DNA from: SAR202 cluster bacterium
GTDB taxonomy: Bacteria > Chloroflexota > Dehalococcoidia > Lucifugimonadales > UBA1123
Reading direction: 5' to 3'
DNA length: 64,000 nucleotides
Assembly: GCA_030752795.1 (NCBI GenBank)
Contig: JASMDM010000067.1
Coordinates: 1-64,000 of the forward strand
The translations under genes and the position numbers were made by a program. The notes below the pieces were generated by a model, which saw only the letters and a list, made by a program, of their open reading frames with translations, had not been told where the DNA came from and did not search any database. Of this stretch, positions 9,612 through 19,525 are shown in pieces (positions within the stretch are counted from its first letter, which is position 1; each line of letters opens with the position of its first letter).

Positions 9612-11366
9612 CTAAGCCTCCGCCTGGGCTTGCATCTCTGCACGGAGCTTGCGCGTGGCTTCTTCGTCGATGCGAAATCGGTCCGCGTCATCGCTCTCGA
9701 TGACCACCCCGTACTCTCGGCGGGCGTAGGTCGGAGTGAGTTTCTCATTGCGGACATCTGCCAGCACCAGCGATTCGTCCCGTTCCAGCGGGTTGCCCCA
9801 GCCCGCCGCACCCGCGGTAACGTGATGAAACACGTCGCCCTTCTTCAGTGCGAATAGCCCCTTGCTTGCCAGTGTCTGTTCGTCAGACCGATCCGGGTTG
9901 AGCTGGCTCAGCGACGGCGTCCCCGAATGGCCGCCGTGCAGCCCGTACGGAAGAAACCGCTGACGGTCGGATCGGAGCTGAAGGTCCGCCTCGTCGGTGA
10001 GCAACCGGAAGTCTCGGCGAAAGGCCAGGCCGCCGCGGTACTTCCCCGCGCCGGAGTGGTCGGGCATGAACCCGTAGGTGTCGATCATCAGCGGCTGCTC
10101 AGCCTCGATCACTTCCACCGGCGTGTTCGAGTAGTTGCTGTGGGGCAGCGAACAACCATCCATTCCGTCCTGATCCGGACCACCGCCCCAAGAGACGTAC
10201 ATGAACTCCAAGAACAGGAATGGAGATCGGTCCGGGTAGTACCCGGCGATGGTCACGCCGGTGTCGAGGCCGACCCCGCACGCGAATATACGGTCCGGCA
10301 GCATCTTGGCGAACGCGCCGAACAGTGCTTCGGTGATGCGCATAGCCGCCAACCCTCGTGCGGCCACCGGAGCGGGCAACTGCGGATTGACGAAACTGCC
10401 CTCGGGCGCGATCACATGGATCGGGCGGAAAAAGCCGGCGTTGTTCGGTATGTCGACGCCCAGCACGGACTTTACGCAGGCGTAAGTGATAGACGACGTG
10501 TACGAGAGCGTGGAGTTGATCGCACCCTTCACCTGTGGCGACGTGCCCGTATAGTCGGCGGTAACCGTATTGCCTTCCTTAACGATCTTGATATGAATGG
10601 GCACGGGCGCGTCGGTGAAACCGTCGTTGTCGATGTGATCCGTAAAGTCCCACTCGCCGTCCGGGAGGCGACGGACGGCGCTTCGAGTCAACTCTTCGGC
10701 ATAGTCGAGGAGGCTGTCGAACAAGTTTTCCAGGCGCTCCGGTCCGTATCGGTCCGCCAGGTCCTCGAATCCCTTTCGACCCTGGGCGCAGGCAGCCACC
10801 TGGGCCCTGAAATCGCCCATGACCTTGTCAGGGACGCGCACGTTCTTCTCGATGAGCCGGAACAACGTTTCGTTGGGCTGACCTCGGTCATGGAACTTCA
10901 GGGGCGGGATGCGCAGCCCCTCCTGGTAGATCTCGGTGGAGTTGGACGCGTTGCCGCCGGCCACCCTGCCGCCAACATCGGTGTGATGGACGATGGCGCA
11001 CGAGAACCCCAGCAACCGCCTTTCGAGGAAGCACGGTTCGAACAGGTAGATGTCCGGCAGGTGCGTTCCACCCTCGTAGGGGTCGTTGACGATGTAGATG
11101 TCGCCCGGCTCGCAACGGTCGCGATACCGATCCAACACGGCGCCGGCGGCGCTCGGGATGGCGCACATGTGTCGCGGTTGACAAAGTCCCTGGGCGACGA
11201 CGTCCCCACGCGCGTTCACGAGAGCTGTCGAGAAGTCCATGCTGTGCTTGGCCACCGACGATCGGGCGGTCCGAACGATTGTCAGCGCCATTTGGTCGGC
11301 GATGGACTCCGCGGAGTTCTTGAGCAACTCGAGCTCGATGGAGAGCGTCAGTCCCTGGTGTGTCAT
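9612..11366 (-). CDS. hyuB: Hydantoinase B / 5-oxoprolinase subunit, HyuB-like
   Basis: 584-residue protein of the HyuB/oxoprolinase B family, the partner of HyuA in ATP-dependent ring opening or in acetone-carboxylase-like enzymes. Typical motifs are MDFSTALVNARGDVVAQG, DPYEGGTHLPDI, FSCAIVHHTDVGG and the C-terminal AGAAGWGNPLERD. ATG 11366 overlaps the hyuA stop in the ATGA arrangement, which fixes the start; the open frame 56 codons further upstream is inside hyuA and is not used. Substrate is open: hydantoins, oxoproline or N-methylhydantoin are family possibilities. Confidence 0.9.
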   Translation of the reverse strand: MTHQGLTLSIELELLKNSAESIADQMALTIVRTARSSVAKHSMDFSTALVNARGDVVAQGLCQPRHMCAIPSAAGAVLDRYRDRCEPGDIYIVNDPYEGGTHLPDIYLFEPCFLERRLLGFSCAIVHHTDVGGRVAGGNASNSTEIYQEGLRIPPLKFHDRGQPNETLFRLIEKNVRVPDKVMGDFRAQVAACAQGRKGFEDLADRYGPERLENLFDSLLDYAEELTRSAVRRLPDGEWDFTDHIDNDGFTDAPVPIHIKIVKEGNTVTADYTGTSPQVKGAINSTLSYTSSITYACVKSVLGVDIPNNAGFFRPIHVIAPEGSFVNPQLPAPVAARGLAAMRITEALFGAFAKMLPDRIFACGVGLDTGVTIAGYYPDRSPFLFLEFMYVSWGGGPDQDGMDGCSLPHSNYSNTPVEVIEAEQPLMIDTYGFMPDHSGAGKYRGGLAFRRDFRLLTDEADLQLRSDRQRFLPYGLHGGHSGTPSLSQLNPDRSDEQTLASKGLFALKKGDVFHHVTAGAAGWGNPLERDESLVLADVRNEKLTPTYARREYGVVIESDDADRFRIDEEATRKLRAEMQAQAEA

Positions 11367-13465
11367 CACGCCTCCCGTTCGTTGACGGTGATCAGAATGT
11401 TCCCCCAACCGTCTCGCCGCGCCGAAGCGCCGGGCGGCACGACCGTGGTGGCGTCGTACTCTTCGACGATGAACGGACCCCGCCGAGTTTCCGCGTTCAG
11501 CTCTTCTCGAGCGATCACGGGCGTCTCCACCCACGAGTGATCCGTACCGAAGTACGCTCGGCGAGACGATGCGGTCACGACGCCCGGGTCGGTGGTCAAT
11601 CGATCGGGCATGCGAGGTTCCTCGGGCACGCCTCGCGCGATCAGTCGCAGGTTTACGAGTTGGACCTGCTCCTCGGAGCGATAGCCGAACGTGCGGTCGT
11701 GCTCACGATGGAAGCCTTCCTCCAGCGTCGCGGGGTCTGCGGCTGTTAGCTGTCCCGCGGGCAGGGCGACCGGCAGCTCGTACTGTTGGCTCTCGTACCG
11801 CATGTCGGCCTGCCAAATTAGCTCGACGCGTTCGCGGGGATACCCTTCTTCGCGCAAGGCGGCGGCGGCTTCGGTGTCCATGGTCTCGAGCATCGCATTC
11901 GATTCGGCGAGGTTGAGACCTTCGGGCACGTCCCGCATCAGGGTTCGGACATAGTGGTGTTCGACGTCCGCGAACAGCAAGCCCAGCGAGCTGAACAACC
12001 CTGGCGCCGGAGGCACGACGATTTCGCCGATATTGACCTGTCTTGCCATCTCGACAGCGTGCATCGGTCCACCGCCCCCGAACGCGTACATTGTGAAGCC
12101 GCTCGGGTCTCGTCCCTTTTCGCTGGTCACCGCCCTCACAGCCCGCACCATGCGCGAGTTGGCGACCAGGAAAACACCGTACGCCGCGTCGGTGACGTCG
12201 ATGCCCAGTGGCGCCGCGATGTTGTCCTCTATCGCTCGATGGGCCGCGCCTGCGTCCAGCGGCAGTTCGCCTCCGACGAGAAATTCGGGGTTCAGGTAGC
12301 CCAGCGCGACCGCCGCGTCCGTTATCGTAGGTCGGTCCCCTCCGGCGCCATAACACGCGGGGCCCGGTTGGGCGCCCGCGCTCTCGGGGCCGACCTGTAT
12401 GACGCCGCCGTCGTCGATCCACACGATGCTGCCACCGCCCGCGCCGACCTCGGCGATGCCGATAGACGGCACTCGAAGCATGTAACCCCCGCCCCTGAGC
12501 AGATGATGTCCCAGATGTAGATCGCCTCCGACCTCGTATTCTGAGTGCAGATCCGCTCTACCCTGCTGGATGGTCGCAGCCTTCGCCGTGGTGCCTCCCA
12601 TGTCGAACGAGATTATGTCGTCGTGACCCAGGCGGCGACCCATGTGGAGGCTGCCCATCACCCCCGCGGCTGGACCCGACTCAACCATGTAGATTGGCTT
12701 TTCGCGGGACTGCGCCGCGCCCATGATCCCGCCGTTCGACTGCATCACCAGGAGCGGAGCGTCAACGTCCATCTCGGTCAGGCCGCTCTCCAGTCCGCGC
12801 AGATAGCCGTCGACCAGAGGTTGGACGTATGCGTTGATCACAGTCGTTGAAGTTCTCTCGTATTCCCGCATCTCAGGCAGAACCTGGTGAGACACGCTCA
12901 GAGCAATCTCGGGCCACGCTGAGTGGACGACCTCGACCGCCCGTCGCTCGTGTTCGGGATTGGCGAACGAGTTTATGAAACAGATGGCGATGGACGTGAC
13001 GCCTCGTGAGATCAGCGCTTCGGCCGCCGCCATCAAGCTCTCTTCGTCCAGCGGCTTGAACACGCTTCCGTCGGCCTGTATGCGCTCGTCCGCTTCTCGT
13101 CGCAACTCCCGCGCCACGAGAGGAGGCGGCTTGCGCCACGACAGGTCGTAGAGTCGAGGCGTTCGCAATCTGCCGATCTCCAGGATGTCACGGAATCCGG
13201 CGGTGGTGATCAGGCCCGTGGGCGCGCCCTTCTTCTCGATGATCGCATTGGTCACGACCGTGGTGCCGTGGATGACCTCGGTCACGTCGCTGCCCTCGGC
13301 GTCCGCTCCGGTCAACAAAGCATGCAAGCCTTCCAGCACGGCGGTGCTGAAATCGTCGGACGTGGAGCGTATCTTTCGTCGATGAAGGCGGCCATCGTCC
13401 AATGCAACGATGTCGGTGAACGTACCGCCCACGTCGATGCCGATGCGGTAGTTTGACATGAGCAC
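11366..13465 (-). CDS. hyuA: Hydantoinase A / 5-oxoprolinase subunit, HyuA-like
   Basis: 699-residue ATP-binding subunit with the actin-like phosphate loop IGIDVGGTFTDIVALD at the N-terminus, GTTVVTNAIIEKKG, SFDMGGTTAK and the C-terminal FGGGGPMHAVEMAR block. It is coupled by a one-base overlap to hyuB. The start may be GTG 13465 or, two codons later, ATG 13459. It is the first gene of a probable three-gene operon with hyuB and the maleate isomerase-like gene. Confidence 0.9.
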   Translation of the reverse strand: MLMSNYRIGIDVGGTFTDIVALDDGRLHRRKIRSTSDDFSTAVLEGLHALLTGADAEGSDVTEVIHGTTVVTNAIIEKKGAPTGLITTAGFRDILEIGRLRTPRLYDLSWRKPPPLVARELRREADERIQADGSVFKPLDEESLMAAAEALISRGVTSIAICFINSFANPEHERRAVEVVHSAWPEIALSVSHQVLPEMREYERTSTTVINAYVQPLVDGYLRGLESGLTEMDVDAPLLVMQSNGGIMGAAQSREKPIYMVESGPAAGVMGSLHMGRRLGHDDIISFDMGGTTAKAATIQQGRADLHSEYEVGGDLHLGHHLLRGGGYMLRVPSIGIAEVGAGGGSIVWIDDGGVIQVGPESAGAQPGPACYGAGGDRPTITDAAVALGYLNPEFLVGGELPLDAGAAHRAIEDNIAAPLGIDVTDAAYGVFLVANSRMVRAVRAVTSEKGRDPSGFTMYAFGGGGPMHAVEMARQVNIGEIVVPPAPGLFSSLGLLFADVEHHYVRTLMRDVPEGLNLAESNAMLETMDTEAAAALREEGYPRERVELIWQADMRYESQQYELPVALPAGQLTAADPATLEEGFHREHDRTFGYRSEEQVQLVNLRLIARGVPEEPRMPDRLTTDPGVVTASSRRAYFGTDHSWVETPVIAREELNAETRRGPFIVEEYDATTVVPPGASARRDGWGNILITVNEREA

Positions 13466-13710
13466 TTCGCAGGTGATTCAGGCTCGGAATTAGGCGGCCC
13501 AATCATAGCACAGGGGATGTTTGGCGGAGTTTGAGTCGTCCTTCCGATATCCTCGGAGGCGGGGACGTGGTCCGAACCGGCGGGTGCGGGGCTGGTTCAC
13601 CCGATTCCAATCCGAGTAACTCTGCCTCTGGCCTGCCGTTGACGAACCGGGCGGCACGATCGTCGACACTCGGCTGCCGCTTGGCGGCGCTCACTCCAAC
13701 GGCAACGCGA

Positions 13711-14082
13711 ATGACGGTTCGGTCAATGGTCACAGCTAGCGTTCTCATGGTCCACGACCATCCGATGTTCCGCGACGAGCTGCGCGCCCTGCTCGACACG
13801 GTCCCCGGGTTCGGACTCGTTGCCGGCACGCCGCTCCCAAGACCGACCGAAGGGATGCTCCCGGTGCTGCTGGTCGTCGGGGTCGGCATGTCGCTCGGAC
13901 AAGAGGCGGAGCGTTTCTTCTTCACGTATCCGTCGTCGCAATTGCTCATGGCGGGCAGGCTGGCGGAGGATCCGTGGCCGTGGCCGCACATCGGACAGGG
14001 GCTGTTGATCGCCGCGATCTTCGTGGGAGTGGCAACGGTCGTGCAGCGGCGAACAAGCGTGGTGAATCGCACCAGGGGTTAG
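13711..14082 (+). pseudogene. Remnant: response-regulator receiver start fused to a membrane segment
   Basis: Residues about 6-38 (SVLMVHDHPMFRDELRALLD and following PGFGLVAG) match the first strand and helix of a NarL-type receiver domain, with the acidic pair altered to HD. The phospho-acceptor Asp region is missing. The frame then continues into a hydrophobic segment (MLPVLLVVGVGM) and a second helix (LLIAAIFVGVATVV) that look like the end of a permease. Two unrelated fragments in one frame suggest a deletion joining two decayed genes. No ribosome binding site is clear. Confidence 0.45.
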
Positions 14083-14255
14083 TCTGACCAAACGTGACGC
14101 TTGCGCAAGTGTGAGGAACCCTGCTGAGATACGCTGTCGCCGGCTCACGACTGGACATCCCCACGGCTTATCTCTTGAAGCATACGTTCGCGAGCGTTAC
14201 CATATCGATCGGAATCGAGATTGATGCAGTTCTATTGCCTGTGATTGGAAAATAT

Positions 14256-15254
14256 ATGCCTGAACTTTCAACCAAAAGAGTCTTTGTGACGCGCGAGCAC
14301 ATAATACCCGAAGCCATAGCGAGCTTGAGACAGTCGGTCGACGTCGAGGTGTGGTCGGAACGTTCAGCCCCGCCGAGAGACGTGTTCCTCCGAAAAGCGC
14401 GGGAAAGCGACGGCATGATTACGGAGATAACGGACCTCGTCGACAAAGAGTTGTTGGACCAAGCTCCGAGACTCAAGGTCGTCGCCAATCGGGCTGTCGG
14501 GATGGACAACATCGACATCGGCGAGGCAACGGCCCACGGAGTCTTCGTATCGAATACGCCGGGCGTCCTGCACGAATCGTGTGCCGACTTCACTTTCGGA
14601 TTGATGCTGTCCGTGGCGAGAAATATCACCTACGGCGACCGACGGATACGCGAAGGGGAATGGAAAGTCTTCGACCAGATTCCGTACCTCGGCACTGACG
14701 TTCACGGCGCTACTCTGGGAATCATCGGCATGGGGCTTATCGGAACCGCCGTCGTTCGGCGAGCTCAGGCGTTCGACATGAAAGTCATCTACTTCTCTCG
14801 AAACCGGAAGCCGGAGGTGGAGAAACAGTTAGGAGTCGAGTGGAGACCGGACATGGACGATTTGCTAGCGGAATCAGACTTCGTGTCCTTGCACGTCCCT
14901 CTGACCGCGGAAACTCAACGCATCATCGGCAAGCGTGAACTCGAATTGATGCAGCCGCACTCGTTCCTCATCAACACTACGCGGGGCCCGACAGTCGATC
15001 CCGGCGCGCTGTACGAAGCCGTGAAGACGGGCCAGATCGCGGGCGCCGCACTGGACGTGACCGACCCCGAGCCGATCCCGTTCGACGACCCGCTTTTGTC
15101 TCTGCCGAATGTGGTGATTTCTCCTCACATCGCCAGCGCGAGTTCATCCACGGTCAGGAAGATGGGTGAGCTCACGGCTCAAAACGTCATCGGCGCGTTG
15201 TCAGGGACAGCTATGCCGTCTTGTGTGAATCCGGAAGCCGCCGCCAATCGCTGA
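14256..15254 (+). CDS. D-isomer-specific 2-hydroxyacid dehydrogenase
   Basis: 332-residue NAD(P)-dependent reductase similar to glyoxylate/hydroxypyruvate reductases and phosphoglycerate dehydrogenases. The dinucleotide motif is LGIIGMGLIG. The catalytic triad is present: Arg in INTTRGPTVD, Glu in DVTDPEPIP and His in ISPHIASAS. ATG 14256 follows GGAAA and begins right before the first strand (KRVFVTRE); the longer frame from TTG 14175 adds 27 unlikely residues. It probably interconverts a 2-oxo and a 2-hydroxy acid; the substrate is not specified. Confidence 0.85.
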   Translation: MPELSTKRVFVTREHIIPEAIASLRQSVDVEVWSERSAPPRDVFLRKARESDGMITEITDLVDKELLDQAPRLKVVANRAVGMDNIDIGEATAHGVFVSNTPGVLHESCADFTFGLMLSVARNITYGDRRIREGEWKVFDQIPYLGTDVHGATLGIIGMGLIGTAVVRRAQAFDMKVIYFSRNRKPEVEKQLGVEWRPDMDDLLAESDFVSLHVPLTAETQRIIGKRELELMQPHSFLINTTRGPTVDPGALYEAVKTGQIAGAALDVTDPEPIPFDDPLLSLPNVVISPHIASASSSTVRKMGELTAQNVIGALSGTAMPSCVNPEAAANR

Positions 15255-15468
15255 CGATCAGCGGAGGCACACCTGGATGGGCGCTCGTCGCCCCTTGCAA
15301 CGATATCGCAGCGGCGAATTCAGGAGCGCATGCTGCAAAGATGGCGAACCAGGTTAAACGGATATTAACCTGAATTTGAGAACCGATTAACCCCCCAGGT
15401 CTCCCGCTCCAGTATCGTACAATAGTGAGTAATCGACTCGCCCAGATTTGGATCGAGGAGAGCACGGC

Positions 15469-16206
15469 ATGACTCGAAAGATCGCGCTAGGTGTCACGAC
15501 TGCAGCGACAGTTTTTGTATTGATAACTATTGCGGGGTTGATCGTTTTGATGCGAACTCCCGTCGCCGATTCGATAACGGATTTTCCGTTCGACGGCGAG
15601 TCAGCCTTCAGTGCCGCTGCCGACTCGGCGCAGCTCCGACAGGCCGGATACGACCAGCAAATCGCCGACACCGAGTTGCTCCTCGCCAAATTGCAGGACC
15701 AGATCAACGGGCTCGCCAACCGATTCGGAATGCAGGCCGGTCCGGACGCCGAGTTTCCGGTCACCGGGCAATCGCCGATGGGCTCGGAGTTGTTGACGGG
15801 GCATGACGGCGATCGACTAGATCCGACCTCACAGGTTCTGGCGGACTCCATCGCCCAGATCACTTCATTGAGAGCCTCGGTCGACAACATCGAACTGCTC
15901 AACGACCCCTCCGCCGACGATCTCACGAGCGAAGAGTGACTGGCGAGAGAATCCGCGTATCAACTGCAGTTGGAGCAAGCCAACGCGCTGCTTGCCGAGT
16001 CCTACGATGCACAGACTGTCGACCAGATCGAACAAGCGTACGCCGAGATTGTAAACGACGCCAACGGTCGATTGTCCGACGCCTACTTCGAGCTCGAGGC
16101 GCTGCAAATGGCCTTGCAAGAAGTTCGTGACCGCAACGCATTGCTGATCCACCGCGAGGATCTCTACCAACAACAGCTCGAACAAGTTGGGCGGCTTCTT
16201 GGATGA
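15469..16206 (+). pseudogene. Membrane-anchored coiled-coil protein with in-frame TGA
   Basis: ATG 15469 follows GGAGAG. Residues about 5-27 form one membrane helix, followed by an extracytoplasmic region rich in Q, L, D and A with heptad-like stretches (QQIADTELLLAKLQDQINGL). The frame stops at TGA 15937-15939 but continues unchanged for another 88 codons as LARESAYQLQLEQANALLAE and further coiled coil up to 16206. The TGA is not at a cysteine and lies inside a helix, so this looks like a nonsense change (for example from TGG or CGA) and not recoding. Its end overlaps the truncated methyltransferase on the other strand. Function unknown. Confidence 0.6.
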
Positions 16207-16560
16207 ACCGCTCCGGCCTACCGAAGTGGTGGATCGCGTTAACGCAAAATACGACGTCGAACGAGCCATCGACGAACGGGAGTTCGGCGCTATCGCCCTG
16301 CAACAGCGCCGACGCCGTACGTTTGGCGTGCGCCTGATACAGCATGCCGATCGACGAGTCGAGGCCGACGACCTCGCCCGCAATCGAATCCAGTGTCGCC
16401 AGCCACCGGCCGGTGCCGCATCCGACCTCGAACACGCGGCGGGCGTCGACCTGTCGCATGAGTTCTCTCAACGCGTCCGCGATGGCGCTGGACGGTTGCG
16501 ACACGAACCTCTGCGGTCGTAATGCGAAGCGATCCGGTCGTAATCGACTCGATCTTCGGA
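16200..16560 (-). pseudogene. SAM-dependent methyltransferase fragment, frameshifted and truncated
   Basis: Class I methyltransferase of the UbiE/type-11 kind: motif I VFEVGCGTGRWLATL, then VVGLDSSIGML, LQGDSAELPFVDGSFDVVFCVNAIHH. Just upstream, in another frame, the sequence reads DYDRIASHYDR, the usual N-terminal motif, so one frameshift lies near 16500. After HHFGRPERFIQEAAQLVR the similarity ends abruptly at about 16195, exactly where the plus-strand coiled-coil gene ends. The C-terminal third is missing. A deletion junction at about 16.2 kb is the simplest reading. Confidence 0.7.
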
Positions 16561-16642
16561 GCCGGGAGGCACTCGAACTGCTCCTGACTATCGGTTGCTC
16601 GTGACGCCAGCGGCTACGCCGCAAGCGCCGACAATGGCGGGC

Positions 16643-17422
16643 CTACTCTCGCGGCGGAGGTGCGTCCGCGTCGCCTTCCTGGTAGACGTGAAGCCCCTCG
16701 GAGTCAGTGATCGCCAGGCGGAACGAAGTCTCGTCGCCTTGAGTCAAGATGTAGTGCTTCAGACCCCTGGGCACGAACATGATGTCGCCTTTTTTGACGG
16801 AGTAGACAGGCCGTTTCTCGCCAAGGTCCCAGGTTAGTTCGCCCTTCAGGATGGTCCACCATTCGTCGAAATCCGGGTGCCAGTGGGCGTTATGTGGAGT
16901 GCCGGGGGCGCTGTATATGAGGTTGGCGGTGTTCAGCGAATCCTGGACCACGCTCGAAACCCACTGCGGCTCGCCTTTTTGCGCAATCACCGAGCCCAGC
17001 GTCGTGTGCAACAAGTTGGGCGGCTCCGTCTGGTCCGGGAACGGTATGAGCGCGGGGCTGCGGTCGTTTTTGCTGTCGTGGTTGGATCCGATCTTGCTTA
17101 CGTGCAACCTCACCGACGATTCATCGCCCACTGTTCGGATAAGGTGACGGTCTCCTTGCGGCGCCAGAACGATATCGCCTACGCCGGCGCGGACAACAGG
17201 GTAGTCGCCGATCTCGAACTCCAGTTGCCCTTTCAGGACTATCCAGAATTCGTTGAAGTCAGGGTGAAAGTGGTGATCGTTGACCGCGCCCGGAACGTCG
17301 CATATCAGTCCGACGTTGTTTCGGCCGTCGGTGAACAACGACTCGTACCATGGGCCTTCGCCCTTCTCATCGATTATCTCGCTGGTTTTGATGTGCAGCG
17401 GTTCGGTGCTGACCTCGAGCAT
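16643..17422 (-). CDS. Bicupin protein
   Basis: 259-residue protein with two cupin barrels. The first has the metal-binding set NDHHFHPDFNEFW (His51, His53, Glu58) and His93. The second has NAHWHPDFDEWW (His180, His182, Glu187) and His223. Both sites therefore look intact, unlike many bicupins. ATG 17422 follows AGAGGCG. It is 11 bases downstream of the HpcH-type aldolase gene in the same direction, so the two likely form an operon acting on a small oxo-acid or aromatic cleavage product. A dioxygenase or isomerase role is inferred from the fold only. Confidence 0.8.
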   Translation of the reverse strand: MLEVSTEPLHIKTSEIIDEKGEGPWYESLFTDGRNNVGLICDVPGAVNDHHFHPDFNEFWIVLKGQLEFEIGDYPVVRAGVGDIVLAPQGDRHLIRTVGDESSVRLHVSKIGSNHDSKNDRSPALIPFPDQTEPPNLLHTTLGSVIAQKGEPQWVSSVVQDSLNTANLIYSAPGTPHNAHWHPDFDEWWTILKGELTWDLGEKRPVYSVKKGDIMFVPRGLKHYILTQGDETSFRLAITDSEGLHVYQEGDADAPPPRE

Positions 17423-17433
17423 GGTTCGCCTCT

Positions 17434-18222
17434 CTAGCCGCCCTGCAGAGCCTTCACGATCGCCTCACCCTCTCTTCGCCAGTAGGAATACAGAATCGAA
17501 ATGTCAGTGCCCACCGAGAAGTGCCGGACGCCCATGTCGAGATACTCTTTTGCCTCGTCTGCCGACTGGATCTCCGCGCGGGTCGGAATGCCCATCTTGA
17601 CGGACAGCTCGAACGTCTTTTTCTTCGCCGCGACAACCTCGGGGTGGTTCATCTCGCGAGGATGGCCGATGTTCATCGAGAAGTCGGCTCCGCCCCATTG
17701 CGTCATACCGACGCCCGGCTCGGCCAAGATCTCCTCCAACACGTCGACCGCGCCCTTCTTTTCGATCATGAATGCCAGAACCGTATCGCCCAGAGAATCT
17801 ACGTATTCTTGCGTGCCGCCATAGCCCATGAATGAGTTGCGACGCATAGCGACGCCGTAATGACCGCCGTAGTCAGGATGGTCGGCGCGGGCCGCACTGA
17901 TGCATTCTCGCACCTCTTCCATGTTGCGCGTGTCTGTGAACAGGATGCTGCTGAACCCGGCGCCGATGGCGCGCTGAGCCAGGTACGGCATCAGGCTCTG
18001 GTCAACTTTGCACATGCTCCCCATGCCATAGAGCTCGGCCGCGCGACACAGGTTGTCGAAGTCGTGAAGGTCCGACGGACCGTATTCGGCGACGAACTCG
18101 ACGTAGTCGTACAAGCCGGTGTGTCCGATCGCTTCCACAACGGACGGCCACACGCTATGGATGTGGGTGCTGAGTGTGGGTTCGCCAGCATCAAGTTTTT
18201 GCTTAAGCACGTTGGGTTTCAT
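17434..18222 (-). CDS. HpcH/HpaI-family aldolase
   Basis: 262-residue TIM-barrel aldolase of the HpcH/HpaI (citrate-lyase beta-like) family. It shows LSTHIHSVWPSVVEAIGHTG at the start, YVEFVAEYGPSDL, the metal-binding MIEKKGAVDVLEEIL (Glu) and TQWGGADFSMNIG (Asp) segments. These class II enzymes cleave 4-hydroxy-2-oxo acids to pyruvate and an aldehyde. ATG 18222 follows GAGAGG. Probably cotranscribed with the bicupin. Confidence 0.85.
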   Translation of the reverse strand: MKPNVLKQKLDAGEPTLSTHIHSVWPSVVEAIGHTGLYDYVEFVAEYGPSDLHDFDNLCRAAELYGMGSMCKVDQSLMPYLAQRAIGAGFSSILFTDTRNMEEVRECISAARADHPDYGGHYGVAMRRNSFMGYGGTQEYVDSLGDTVLAFMIEKKGAVDVLEEILAEPGVGMTQWGGADFSMNIGHPREMNHPEVVAAKKKTFELSVKMGIPTRAEIQSADEAKEYLDMGVRHFSVGTDISILYSYWRREGEAIVKALQGG

Positions 18223-18503
18223 ATCGATCGCCTCTCATGTAGTATGTGTGCCGCCCAGGGTATCAGAAATCGTCGAGACGCCAAACTTGATCGAAGAAAC
18301 CGGATGCCTCAACGGCCTCCCCCGAAGTTGCTTGAAGACGGTCGCCACGCCTAAGTGTCAACGTCGAACATGCTCGGTAAGTGTGGACTGATGCTTTAGC
18401 GAATGTTAGGCTGACCCCGTCATCGCGTTTTACCGAGCGCGCCGCCGACCCTGAATAACACCAAGGCAAACGATCCGATATTGATCCCAACGGAAGTTGG
18501 AGC

Positions 18504-19388
18504 GTGGTGAGCCCTCCGACCGCGAAAGACCCTCTGCCGCAAGGCCTACGATGCAAAACGTGCGTATCGGCAAGCTTGTATCGCCACGGATTCACGACGA
18601 CGGGCGTCCGAAGGTACAAGTGTCGCGACTGCGGACTGACGTTCGTCGGCGCCGACGCGCTGCCCGGCATGAGGATTCCCGTGGTCATTGTCGGCGCGGC
18701 GGTGAGCATGTTTTACGAGGGGATGTCGCTCAACGTGGTCCGCCGCCAGTTGAACCGCGTATACGAGTTTCGACCCTCGGACTCGACCGTGTACGACTGG
18801 GTGTTGAGATTTACGAAAACATCGTTGGTCTTGGCAGAGGACCTGACGCCCATGTCGGGAGACACGTGGATCGTTGATGAGACCTCCATCAAGATAGGCG
18901 GACGACAAGCTTGGGTCTGGGACATCTTTGATGATCCGAGCCGATTCTTGCTGGCGTCACGACTGTCGAATACGCGGCGTGCCGATGTCGTACGTAGTTG
19001 GGCCACAGAAACGATGAAGTGGGCTGGCCAAGCGCCAAAGCGCATGGTCGCCGAACAGTTGGCGAGCAGTCTCTGCGGCATCGAACCTACGCTCTATCCA
19101 GAGTCTACGAAGGCTGAGAACGGCGTAGTCGAGGTGGTTGACTCGACGGAGGCGGAGAATGACTACGTCGATCGAGCACAGGGTCGGGCGAAGGTGATGC
19201 GGGGCATGTCCAACATGGCCGCCGCCGAACTCGTCTTGGGCGGATGGCGAGTCCACTACAACTTCTTGAGACCGCATGAAGCTCTGGACGGCGAAACTCC
19301 GGGCTCGGTCGCCGGACTCGATCCGCCTTTCAAGACGTGGGCAGACATTGTGCGGCGCGACGCGGTGGGGCGATCGGCGCGTGAATGA
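18504..19388 (+). mobile_element. IS6-like DDE transposase-related protein, single copy
   Basis: 294-residue protein starting at GTG/ATG-type codon 18504, with an N-terminal zinc ribbon (Cys17, Cys20, Cys40, Cys43: CKTC and CRDC) and a DDE-type catalytic core (TWIVDETSIKIGGRQAWVWD, then a C-terminal RAKVMRGM and VHYNFLRPHEALDGETPG). Aligned by eye to IS6-like transposases, the acids read Asp125, Glu184 (MVAEQL in place of VTDGL) and Asp223 (YVDRAQG in place of the usual ER), that is D-E-D instead of D-D-E. I see no terminal inverted repeats or target duplication on either side. It may be inactive or domesticated. Confidence 0.7.
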
Positions 19389-19525
19389 TTCCACACGAAG
19401 AGAGTAGAATCCGTGCTCCTCGCGATTGACACTCCCAGCCCTGCGAACTACAGTTGCGCAGAGTATCGTACGAAGACAACAGGCGCGATATCGAATGTCG
19501 CGTCGTTGCCGCTCAGGAGGCGTAG

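Noticed and set aside
9927-11540. Long plus-strand ORF opposite hyuB
   Set aside because: Composition typical of the antisense of a high-GC gene; hyuB has all the family motifs.
15937-15939. TGA as selenocysteine in the coiled-coil protein
   Set aside because: It is not at a Cys or redox motif; the protein is a helical coiled coil where Sec would make no sense.
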